Shown here: piece after piece, positions 1-5,426 of the stretch | How the letters are laid out: each line of letters begins with the position of its first letter | Position numbering within the stretch: the first letter of the stretch is position 1 | Assembly (NCBI GenBank): GCA_003538615.1 | Contig: DPRT01000009.1 | Location: 3,628-9,053, forward strand | DNA from: Holophagaceae bacterium | GTDB taxonomy: Bacteria; Acidobacteriota; Holophagae; Holophagales; Holophagaceae | DNA length: 5,426 nt | Reading direction: 5' to 3' | The notes under the pieces: model-generated | Told to the model about the DNA's origin: nothing | Seen by the model: only the letters and a program-made list of their open reading frames with translations | Databases searched by the model: none | Program-made: the position numbers and the translations under genes

Positions 1-258
1 TTCATCATCCTCACGGGCGTGGCCAAGGTGGCCGTGGATTTCGGCAAGCCCACCCAGCGCTGGATGGATCGCATCCCCGCCAGCGAGGCCCGGCGGCACC
101 TGGCCGAGGGCCAGTTCCCGCCCGGCAGCATGGGCCCCAAGATCGAAAGCGCCCTGGCCTATCTGGAAGGCGGCGGGCACGAAGTGCTCATCACCACCGC
201 CGAGGCCCTGGCCACCGAGGATCCCGCCACCGTGGGGACGCGGATCGTGCGGGACTGA
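1..258 (+). CDS. arcC: Carbamate kinase, C-terminal part (5' end outside window)
   Basis: Frame 1 is open from the first base to a TGA at 256-258, giving the last 85 residues of a protein whose start lies upstream. The residues visible match the C-terminal lobe of carbamate kinases: a strand ending in DFGKP, then the family's most recognisable segment EGQFPPGSMGPKIESAL, then a helix and the strand segment HEVLITT, and the short end GTRIVRD. The family catalyses reversible phosphoryl transfer between ATP and carbamate to give carbamoyl phosphate. It usually acts in the cytoplasm in the catabolic direction, making ATP at the end of the arginine deiminase, agmatine or purine/allantoin pathways. 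No neighbouring pathway gene is visible, so which pathway it serves cannot be told. A GTG at position 19 is internal to the conserved fold and is not a start. The family is typically about 310 residues long, so roughly 225 residues are missing because of the window edge, not because of a break in the gene. Confidence 0.9.
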   Translation, partial: FIILTGVAKVAVDFGKPTQRWMDRIPASEARRHLAEGQFPPGSMGPKIESALAYLEGGGHEVLITTAEALATEDPATVGTRIVRD

Positions 259-288
259 CCCACGACCCGCTTTCCATCCGGATCCATC

Positions 289-313
289 CCCCGCCAAGCA
301 GGGCTTGTCGGGG
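289..313 (+). terminator. Strong hairpin after the carbamate kinase gene, possible terminator
   Basis: The arm CCCCG (289-293) pairs with CGGGG (309-313). After one C/T mismatch, CAAGC (295-299) pairs with GCTTG (303-307), leaving a three-base loop. This gives a 10-pair stem 31 bases after the TGA of the carbamate kinase gene. The downstream bases (ATCTTGCGTCGTG) contain no clean U-tract, so it is not a textbook intrinsic terminator. It may attenuate read-through into the YciI-like gene, act with Rho, or stabilise the 3' end. Confidence 0.45.
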
Positions 314-345
314 ATCTTGCGTCGTGTTCATCTGGGGCAAATCCT

Positions 346-349
346 GGAG
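346..349 (+). promoter_or_regulatory. Ribosome binding site that sets the YciI-like start
   Basis: GGAG lies five bases before the ATG at 355. Its last base is also the first base of the alternative GTG start at 349, so the GTG cannot use this site. The ATG at 355 is therefore the better start. Confidence 0.6.
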
Positions 350-354
350 TGCCG

Positions 355-648
355 ATGTACGCCCTCATGCTCGTCCGCTACCGCCGCCCGCTTCCCGAGA
401 TCGAGGCCGTCACCCAGGCCCACCGCGCCTACCTCCGCACGCTGAAGGAGCAGGGTGTCCTGCTGGCCTCGGGCCCCATGGATCCCCGCAACGGCGGCAT
501 GTTCCTGCTGCGCGTGCAGGACGCCGATCCCCTGGCGGATCTCGACACCATCCGCGACAACGACCCCTTCTTCAAGGCCGGCCTCGCCAACTACGAGCCC
601 CTCGTCTGGAACGTGGTGATGGGCAAGGAAGGGCTGGACGCCCTGTAG
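355..648 (+). CDS. YciI-like (YCII family) protein
   Basis: This is a 97-residue cytoplasmic protein with the dimeric alpha+beta fold pattern of the YciI/YCII family. It has an N-terminal beta strand (YALMLVRY, residues 2-9), a helix containing His23 in HRAYLRTLKEQG, a second strand region with ASGPMDP (38-44), a strand FLLRVQ, a helix, then DNDPFFKAGL (68-77), and a last strand (LVWNVV). His23 and Asp70 sit where the family's conserved His-Asp pair is found, a pair proposed to form an active site. The family resembles muconolactone isomerase and the ferredoxin-like DGPF proteins, but most members have no established reaction, so no substrate is assigned. The length is normal. The ATG at 355 is preferred over the GTG at 349 because GGAG at 346-349 is correctly spaced only for the ATG. 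It lies 96 bases after the carbamate kinase gene on the same strand and converges on the hybrid kinase gene with a 10-base gap. Confidence 0.82.
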   Translation: MYALMLVRYRRPLPEIEAVTQAHRAYLRTLKEQGVLLASGPMDPRNGGMFLLRVQDADPLADLDTIRDNDPFFKAGLANYEPLVWNVVMGKEGLDAL

Positions 649-658
649 GCGCCCGGCC

Positions 659-3600
659 TCAGACGCCCGAGACCATGCCGGACAGCTTCCGGCGCAGCTC
701 GCTCATGGTGAAGGGTTTGGACAGGCTCTGGACGGTGGGATAACCCGCCAGCAGGCCCTCCAGATCGCCCTCGCTGTGCCCGCTGGCGAAAAGCACGGCC
801 TGGCCAGGCCGCAGGGCCAGGATCCGCGGCAGGGTCTCGGCCCCGCTGAGGCCGGGCATGTTCATGTCCAGGATCACCAGGTCCATGTCCTGCCCGCCCT
901 GGATGCACTGGATGGCCTCGAGCCCGCTGCTGGCGACCCAGACCCGGTGCCCCTCCGATTCCAGAAGGGCGGACAGGGATTCCCGGATGAGTTCGTCGTC
1001 ATCCACGAGGAGGATCCGCATCGCCCCCGGAGCAGCCCCAACTTGGGACAGGGCCTCCTCCTGGACCAGAGACGCCCCGTCGGCTGGCGCGGGGAAACGC
1101 AGGATGGCCTGCGTCCCGGCTCCGAGCTGGCTGTGGAGGTCCAGGGTGCCTCCGTGGGCCTTCATGGTGCCGAACACCATGGCAAGTCCCAGCCCCGTGC
1201 CCTTGCCTGAGGGCTTGGTGGTGAAGAAGGGTTCCGCGGCCTTGGCCAGGACCTCTGGGGCCATGCCCTCGCCCGTATCGCCCACGGACAGTTCGGAGCG
1301 CCCATCCTCCAGCCTCCGGGTCCGCAGCGTGAGGGTCCCTCCCGAGGGCATGGCGTCCATGGCGTTCACGCAGAGGTTCATGAGGGCATGGCTCAGGGCC
1401 CCGGAATCACCCGGAACGGGCGCGAGGCCTTCCTCCAGGTCCACCTCGAAGGTCACCCGCTTGAGGGTGGTGTGGCCCAGGAGATGAACCATGTCCTGGG
1501 CCAGCCCATTGAGGTCCACGGGCCTCACATCCTCCAGTTCCTTGCGCGCAAAGCAGAGGAGGCCCTTGACCACGCCCCGTCCCCGGAGGCAGGCGCTGAC
1601 CACGGTGTCGAGGGGCCGGGCCATGGGATGCGCCGGGTCCAGCTTCTCGCGATGGGCCGAGGCGATGCCCAGGATGGCGCCGAGGACATTGTTCATGTCA
1701 TGGGCCACACCGCCCGCCAGGCTGCCCAGGCTTTCCAGCTTCTGGGACTGGTGGAGCTGGGCTTCAAGGGCGCGGCGTTCCTCTTCGGCGCGACGCTGGT
1801 CGGTGATGTCCTGGATGACCCCCACGAGCGCGGCTGCCCGCCCATGCTCGTCCAGCCGGATCTCGCCCTGCCCGTGGACCCACCGGCGGGCCCCGTCGGA
1901 GGGGCGCACGATGGGATAGCTCCGGTCGAACCGCCCCCGCTGCTGGACCACCCCGGCCACATAGGCCTGCAGGTCCGCCCGGGAGTCCGGATCGACGATC
2001 TCGAGCCAGCCGCCGAGGTCCCTGGGATGCTCCGGCCCGATGCCGAAGAGGCGGTCCAGATAGGGGCTCCCCCGCCAATGCCCCTCGGTGAGGTTCCAGG
2101 TGTAGGTCCCCACGCCGCCCGCCTCCTCGGCCGCCTTGAGGAACCGCTCGCTGGCCTGGAGGGCGGCTTCCGCCTGGCGCCGGTGCGCTTCCCCGGCCAG
2201 GTGGTCCAGCGCGTACGATACGTCGACCGCAGCCTCGACCAGCAGCTCGGCCTCCAGGGGGCCGAAGAAGTCCTTCTCTCCGGCGTAGACCGCCAGGACG
2301 CCCCGGATCTCCCCCCCCTCCCGGATGGGGAAGGCCGCAGCGGAGGCGAATCCTGACCGCCGGGCCGCTTCCCGCCAAGGCTCCGCCCCGGGCATGTCCT
2401 GGAAGTCATTGCAGATGCTTGGGGCTCCTTCCCGGATCGCCGTGCCCGCGGGCCCGTGGCCCAGGGGCGTATCATCGCTGCGGAATTCGAGGCGATCGAG
2501 GTAGCCCAAGGCATCCCCGCACTGGCTGGCCACCGAGATCCGGGAGGTGGCGGGGTCGTTCCAACCGATCCAGGCCATCCTGAACCGCCCGTACTCGACC
2601 AGGACTTCGCAGATTCGCGTGACGAGCTCCTGCCGGCTTCCCGTCCACACGATGGCCTGATTCACCTGGCTCAAGGCAGCGTAGAGCTGGGTCATCCGCT
2701 GGAGCTCCCGCTGCTGGGTCCGGTGCCCGGTGATGTCCCGGATGAACGTCACCACCATGGGCCCATCGTCAAGCCGGACCAGCCTGGCGCTGACCTCTGC
2801 CGGAAACACCGTTCCGTCTCTCCGCCGGTGGATGGTCTCGAACCGGACCGAGCCCCTCGCCTTGAGCTCGGCGAACTGCGTCTGGGCCTCCAGCAGGGTT
2901 TCCGGCGCCCTCAGGTCCATCACCCTCAGCCCCTGGAGCTCCCCGGGGCCGTAGCCATAGTGCTCCACGGCCCGGGCATTCGCCTCCCGGATCACGCCAT
3001 GCTCGTCCAGCAGGAGGATGATGTCGTTGGCCTCGCGCATGAGCCATTCGAAGCGCTGGGAAAGGTTCAGCTGCTTCCGGATCATCTCCGCATCGTGCTG
3101 GCGGACCATCATGCCGAGGCCCGCCGCCACGATGACCACGACGCCGATCAGGCCTATGCCGCCGATCCAGACCCGCTTCCTCAGGGGTCCGTACACCTCG
3201 GCCTCGTCCACTTTGGCCACCATGCCCCAGGCCATTCCCGGCACCTGGTGCAGGGCCGCCAGCACGGGCTCCCCGCGGTAGTCGAGGCCGGCCACCAGCC
3301 CCTCCACGCCCCGGGCCGCCTGGGCGGCGGGCATGTCCTGGCTGCCCCACAAGGGCACGCGATGGCTCATGGCAGGCTGGACGCGGTGCCGCATCTCGTT
3401 CAGGAAGAGGATGTCGTCACCCTCCCGGCGCACGAGGAGCGTTTCGGCGCTGGGGCTGGGCGTCGGCCAGGTCCGCACCAGGGGATAGAGGAATTCCTGA
3501 GGATCCATGAGCAGCAGCAGGGTTCCCTCGGCGACGGCACCCGGCTCTGGGCTGGCGCCGACAGGGATCCACAGGCTCAGGTGGATGTCGGGCTTGCCGG

Positions 3601-4729
3601 GGTGCTGGTGGAGGTCCCGGACCAGCACCTCCTTGGCCCGCAGGGCCGCCTGCAGTTCCGTAGCGTCCAGATCCTCGGCGCTGAAGGACCTCCCGGAAGG
3701 CACCGCCATCCGCACCCGACCCTGCCGATCGAACAGCACCACCCGTCGGTAGGTGCCCCTCTGGAAGTTCTCCATCCAGGCCCGCAGCTGCGCCTCCGGC
3801 GGCGCCTGGGGCGAACCCGCCAGGAACTGGCGCAGGGCGGCCTGGATCAGGGTGGTGCGGAACATGCGGTCGGCCGCCCCCCGCCGCTCAGCGAGCCAGG
3901 CTCCGATCTGGTGAGCCTTGAACTCCGCGATGGTTGAAAGCTCGGCGTGGACCCGCCCCCGCGTGGTCCTGAGCTGGCTTCTCAGGAAGAAGGAGCCCGA
4001 GGTGAGGACCAGCACGCCCACCAGCAGGAACAAAGCCAGTGGCCCCGTGGTGAACCAGTAGGACCTGGGGTGGCCCGCTTCCCCGGGCATGAATCCGAAT
4101 ACGGCCAGAGGCCAGGTATCGCATCCCGCCGCGATCATCAGCGCCATGCCGAGGCCCACCGAGCACAGCGCCGACGGCAGGGACATGGGCGTGGTCCCGG
4201 ACTCGTACAGCAGGGGGGCGCCGGCCGCATAGCTCACCAGGACCACCGTTCCGATCACCAGGGGGATCTGGGCCTGGAGCGCCGCGGCCTGCCGCGCCCG
4301 CCAGCCGGGCTGGGAGGAGGCCCACCGCGTGATCGCGGACCCGGCAGCCACGGCCGTGGCCAGGCAGGTGAGCAGCGAGGTGGGCCTGCCCAGGACCGGC
4401 CAGGAGCCCTGGGCGGAAATACGGCCCAGGGCGTGTCCTGCGGCCACCCCCAGACTCAGGAAGAGCACGCCCAGGGCCACGCCCATCCCCAGGCGGCGGC
4501 CCCAGTCCGGAAGCACCTGCGATTCCACCAGCAGGATGCTCCCCCCCAGGAGCAGGATCATGGCAGCACCCAGGCCGGACATGGGGACCCGGTTCCTGCC
4601 GAAGGCCGCGAGGTTCCATGCATCCACCATTCCCGCGAGAATCGCCAGGAGCGCCACCGCGCAGATCGCCAGGCAAAGACCGGCCACCGCCTTCCGGGCC
4701 GCCCTTTGGACAAGCGTGGGGTCCGTCAT
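659..4729 (-). CDS. Membrane-bound hybrid sensor histidine kinase (multi-TM, Cache-like, PAS-GAF-PAS, HisKA-HATPase, receiver)
   Basis: This 1356-residue protein reads its environment and passes phosphate from a histidine to its own receiver aspartate. Hydrophobic segments at about 17-35, 50-68, 80-101, 117-134, 155-173, 184-202 and 229-249 form a seven-helix N-terminal part. Residues 250-519 look like an extracytoplasmic double-Cache type domain, followed by TM8 at 520-542. Basic loops (R78-R79; R144, R146) and eight helices place both ends in the cytoplasm. Next come PAS1 (about 559-670, ending FIRDITGH), GAF (about 700-843, with MAWIGW), PAS2 (about 861-980, ending VIQDITDQ), a short coiled linker, and HisKA with GGVAHDMNN, where His1010 is the likely phosphorylated residue. 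The ATPase domain has the N box (N1118, N1122), the G1 box DTGEGM (1151-1156), EPFFTTK (1166-1172) and GKGTGLGLA (1175-1183). The receiver (about 1237-1356) has acidic D1243/D1244, phospho-acceptor D1288, S1316 and K1338. All catalytic residues are present, so it should be active. GGAG at 4736-4739, six bases before the ATG, supports the start. The ligand and output partner are unknown. Confidence 0.95.
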   Translation of the reverse strand: MTDPTLVQRAARKAVAGLCLAICAVALLAILAGMVDAWNLAAFGRNRVPMSGLGAAMILLLGGSILLVESQVLPDWGRRLGMGVALGVLFLSLGVAAGHALGRISAQGSWPVLGRPTSLLTCLATAVAAGSAITRWASSQPGWRARQAAALQAQIPLVIGTVVLVSYAAGAPLLYESGTTPMSLPSALCSVGLGMALMIAAGCDTWPLAVFGFMPGEAGHPRSYWFTTGPLALFLLVGVLVLTSGSFFLRSQLRTTRGRVHAELSTIAEFKAHQIGAWLAERRGAADRMFRTTLIQAALRQFLAGSPQAPPEAQLRAWMENFQRGTYRRVVLFDRQGRVRMAVPSGRSFSAEDLDATELQAALRAKEVLVRDLHQHPGKPDIHLSLWIPVGASPEPGAVAEGTLLLLMDPQEFLYPLVRTWPTPSPSAETLLVRREGDDILFLNEMRHRVQPAMSHRVPLWGSQDMPAAQAARGVEGLVAGLDYRGEPVLAALHQVPGMAWGMVAKVDEAEVYGPLRKRVWIGGIGLIGVVVIVAAGLGMMVRQHDAEMIRKQLNLSQRFEWLMREANDIILLLDEHGVIREANARAVEHYGYGPGELQGLRVMDLRAPETLLEAQTQFAELKARGSVRFETIHRRRDGTVFPAEVSARLVRLDDGPMVVTFIRDITGHRTQQRELQRMTQLYAALSQVNQAIVWTGSRQELVTRICEVLVEYGRFRMAWIGWNDPATSRISVASQCGDALGYLDRLEFRSDDTPLGHGPAGTAIREGAPSICNDFQDMPGAEPWREAARRSGFASAAAFPIREGGEIRGVLAVYAGEKDFFGPLEAELLVEAAVDVSYALDHLAGEAHRRQAEAALQASERFLKAAEEAGGVGTYTWNLTEGHWRGSPYLDRLFGIGPEHPRDLGGWLEIVDPDSRADLQAYVAGVVQQRGRFDRSYPIVRPSDGARRWVHGQGEIRLDEHGRAAALVGVIQDITDQRRAEEERRALEAQLHQSQKLESLGSLAGGVAHDMNNVLGAILGIASAHREKLDPAHPMARPLDTVVSACLRGRGVVKGLLCFARKELEDVRPVDLNGLAQDMVHLLGHTTLKRVTFEVDLEEGLAPVPGDSGALSHALMNLCVNAMDAMPSGGTLTLRTRRLEDGRSELSVGDTGEGMAPEVLAKAAEPFFTTKPSGKGTGLGLAMVFGTMKAHGGTLDLHSQLGAGTQAILRFPAPADGASLVQEEALSQVGAAPGAMRILLVDDDELIRESLSALLESEGHRVWVASSGLEAIQCIQGGQDMDLVILDMNMPGLSGAETLPRILALRPGQAVLFASGHSEGDLEGLLAGYPTVQSLSKPFTMSELRRKLSGMVSGV

Positions 4730-4791
4730 CGGAGGCTCCAGCGGAGGGGTCGATCGGGGGGCGGGGTGCGGCTGTCAACCATCGAAGTGGA

Positions 4792-4803
4792 GCCATCGAT
4801 GGC
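4792..4803. repeat. Perfect 12-base palindrome upstream of the hybrid kinase gene
   Basis: GCCATCGATGGC reads identically on both strands. It lies 63 bases upstream of the kinase start codon. The half-site CCATCGA also occurs at 4779-4785, 14 bases earlier in the same orientation. Size and position fit a dimeric regulator's operator for the kinase gene, but no known consensus is matched. Confidence 0.35.
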
Positions 4804-4804
4804 C

Positions 4805-4840
4805 GTTCGATTGGTGTAGATACCTGCAAATGTATCGAAC
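4805..4840. repeat. Inverted repeat GTTCGAT / ATCGAAC
   Basis: GTTCGAT (4805-4811) and ATCGAAC (4834-4840) are exact inverted copies separated by 22 bases. The outer halves share the ATCGA core seen in the adjacent palindrome, so the 60-base stretch 4781-4840 holds four ATCGA/TCGAT elements. It could be an operator for the kinase gene or a stem in a leader. The function is inferred only. Confidence 0.35.
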
Positions 4841-4873
4841 ACCCGGCACCCCGCCTGAGGACTGAAATCCAGC

Positions 4874-4889
4874 TGTGACAAAAATCACT
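4874..4889. promoter_or_regulatory. CRP/FNR-like dyad, site 1
   Basis: TGTGA (4874-4878), six bases (CAAAAA), then TCACT (4885-4889) match nine of ten core positions of the CRP consensus TGTGA-N6-TCACA. Its centre is about 152 bases upstream of the kinase start codon. In a high-G+C background such a match is not expected often by chance. The binding protein could be any CRP/FNR-family regulator and need not respond to cAMP. Confidence 0.45.
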
Positions 4890-5035
4890 AACAGGTAATC
4901 AATTCCTCAGGCATCGCAATGCGAGTCCGATAGGCAGGCCAGAACGTCAGGTGCTCCAGCCATGTCCGGAATCCACCCGCCTTAGTTTCCTTCGGCGCGC
5001 GAATGCCCGCCTCCGGCACCGCCGCATCCTGGCGT

Positions 5036-5051
5036 GGTGACCATCATCACA
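5036..5051. promoter_or_regulatory. CRP/FNR-like dyad, site 2
   Basis: GGTGA (5036-5040), six bases (CCATCA), then TCACA (5047-5051) match nine of ten core positions of the CRP consensus. Its centre is about 144 bases upstream of the chemoreceptor start codon, mirroring site 1, which lies at a similar distance from the kinase gene. The TCAC half begins a threefold TCAC repeat, so the match may partly reflect that repeat. Confidence 0.4.
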
Positions 5052-5064
5052 TTCACTGTCACTT
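5047..5064 (+). repeat. Three tandem TCAC-NN hexamers
   Basis: TCACAT, TCACTG and TCACTT follow one another at exactly six-base spacing. They sit in the A+T-rich stretch upstream of the chemoreceptor gene and overlap dyad site 2. The array is short and may be chance or a cluster of binding half-sites. Confidence 0.35.
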
Positions 5065-5096
5065 ATTCATCTGAACCAATTGAAATCCGATGAATA
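5064..5096. repeat. Inverted repeat TATTCATC / GATGAATA
   Basis: TATTCATC (5064-5071) and GATGAATA (5089-5096) are exact 8-base inverted copies separated by 17 bases. The palindrome CAATTG (5077-5082) lies almost exactly at the centre. A further TTATTCAT copy lies at 5114-5121. The element starts 124 bases upstream of the chemoreceptor start codon and is a plausible operator for that gene. Confidence 0.45.
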
Positions 5097-5119
5097 CATC
5101 AACGCATCTCGGATTATTC

Positions 5120-5137
5120 ATGCGATTCGAGTCGCAT
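5120..5137. repeat. Inverted repeat ATGCGA-N6-TCGCAT
   Basis: ATGCGA (5120-5125) and TCGCAT (5132-5137) are exact inverted copies around a six-base spacer TTCGAG. A related compact palindrome, TCGCA-A-TGCGA, occurs at 4914-4924. It lies about 50 bases before the chemoreceptor start codon, so it may fall in the transcript leader or near the promoter. Confidence 0.4.
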
Positions 5138-5187
5138 TCCGTTCCGCCACTTCTCCCCACACCTTGGCTCTTCCCCGGAGGTCTTCC

Positions 5188-5426
5188 ATGAAGTTCCTGG
5201 ACAACATCAAGGTTGGTCCCAAGCTCATCGGCTCCTACCTCCTCGTGGCGGCCATCGCCGCCCTCGTGGGCGCCATCGGCATCCGGGAGATCCGCACCCT
5301 GGAAGCGGCCGACACCCGGCTCTACCAGAACATGACCATCCCCCTGGGCGAGATGGGCGACATCATGCAGTTCTTCCAGAGGCAGCGGGTCAACCTCCGG
5401 GACGCCATCATGACGGGCGATGCCGA
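5188..5426 (+). CDS. Methyl-accepting chemotaxis protein, N-terminal part (3' end outside window)
   Basis: The frame opens at the ATG at 5188, preceded by GGAGG (5177-5181) at a six-base spacing, and stays open to the end of the window (79 full codons). The protein begins MKFLDNIKVGPKLIGSYLLV, the usual start of four-helix-bundle chemoreceptors: a short basic cytoplasmic tail, then one membrane helix (about residues 13-33). It continues into a periplasmic amphipathic helix with the family's RQRVNLRDAI segment (65-74). Such receptors bind a small ligand outside, then signal through HAMP and a methylated cytoplasmic hairpin to CheA/CheW to bias flagellar or pilus motion. The HAMP and signalling domains lie beyond the window, so the assignment rests on the N-terminus alone. 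The gene is divergent from the hybrid kinase and has a leader-bearing intergenic region in front of it. Confidence 0.85.
   Translation, partial: MKFLDNIKVGPKLIGSYLLVAAIAALVGAIGIREIRTLEAADTRLYQNMTIPLGEMGDIMQFFQRQRVNLRDAIMTGDA

Larger units (their letters stand above)
4730..5187. other. Divergent intergenic region between hybrid kinase and chemoreceptor genes
   Basis: These 458 bases separate the start codons of two divergently transcribed genes and should hold both promoters. The stretches around 4861-4905 and 5041-5130 are clearly richer in A+T than the flanking genes. Between them, 4920-5040 is G+C-rich and unremarkable apart from a short palindrome. The region contains two GTGA-N6-TCAC dyads, a 12-base perfect palindrome, three longer inverted repeats and a threefold TCAC repeat, listed separately. 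I could not find a convincing -35/-10 pair for either gene. The only sizeable reading frame not explained by the neighbours is a 23-codon His-rich one (5003-5074), which lacks a ribosome binding site. Confidence 0.75.

Noticed and set aside
349..354. GTG at 349 as start of the YciI-like gene
   Set aside because: The only ribosome binding site, GGAG, overlaps this GTG and is properly spaced for the ATG at 355.
2456..3937. A 493-codon open frame on the + strand, with a further 322-codon frame at 1388-2356 and a 290-codon frame at 3947-4819
   Set aside because: They lie opposite the hybrid kinase gene. Their products are rich in Gly, His, Pro and Arg with no recognisable domain, as expected for antisense frames of high-G+C genes, while the minus-strand frame carries every kinase motif without a break.
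4750..4778. A perfect TTGACA on the minus strand (4773-4778) as a -35 box for the kinase gene
   Set aside because: At 16-18 base spacing the downstream sequence is G+C-rich (GATCGA at best) with no acceptable -10 element.
4811..4828. A sigma-54 type -24/-12 promoter (TTGG...TGC)
   Set aside because: The GG and GC doublets are 11 bases apart instead of the strict 10, and the rest of the consensus is poor.
4962..4985. A seven-codon frame (MSGIHPP) in the intergenic region
   Set aside because: It is too short, without a ribosome binding site or any feature beyond chance.
5067..5094. TCCGATGA (5086-5093) as a flagellar sigma-28 -10 element for the chemoreceptor gene
   Set aside because: It matches six of eight positions of GCCGATAA, but the required upstream TAAA is TCAT at the right distance. 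TCCGATAG at 4926-4933 has the same weakness, so neither is reported as a promoter.

Overview
The window looks like part of a bacterial chromosome with high G+C coding DNA and strong third-position G/C bias. It shows compact genes and GGAG-type ribosome binding sites. The combination of a large multi-sensor hybrid histidine kinase and a four-helix-bundle chemoreceptor fits a motile environmental Gram-negative. An acidobacterium of the Holophaga/Geothrix type or a deltaproteobacterium would be my guess, but nothing here fixes the taxon.

Layout: (1) positions 1-258, + strand, hold the C-terminal 85 residues of a carbamate kinase whose 5' part lies outside the window. (2) A 96-base gap carries a strong hairpin (289-313). 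(3) Positions 355-648, + strand, encode a small YciI-like protein. (4) After only 10 bases, the convergent gene at 659-4729 (- strand) encodes a 1356-residue membrane-bound hybrid histidine kinase with the order multi-TM / extracytoplasmic Cache-like domain / TM / PAS / GAF / PAS / HisKA / HATPase / receiver. (5) Positions 4730-5187 are a 458-base divergent intergenic region, visibly richer in A+T in two stretches. It contains two CRP/FNR-like dyads (GTGA-N6-TCAC) and several other inverted and direct repeats. (6) Positions 5188-5426, + strand, hold the first 79 residues of a methyl-accepting chemotaxis protein that runs off the window.

How the genes relate: the carbamate kinase and the YciI-like gene are co-directional and could be co-transcribed, although the hairpin between them argues for at least partial termination. 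The hybrid kinase and the chemoreceptor are divergently transcribed from the same intergenic region, so they may share regulation. Both are membrane sensors: one feeds a His-Asp phosphorelay and the other presumably the chemotaxis pathway. No output partner of the kinase (HPt protein, DNA-binding regulator or diguanylate cyclase) is visible here.

I found no CRISPR array, RNA gene, insertion sequence or phage feature. The window is mostly ordinary. The intergenic region and the composite sensor part of the kinase are the parts that merit attention.
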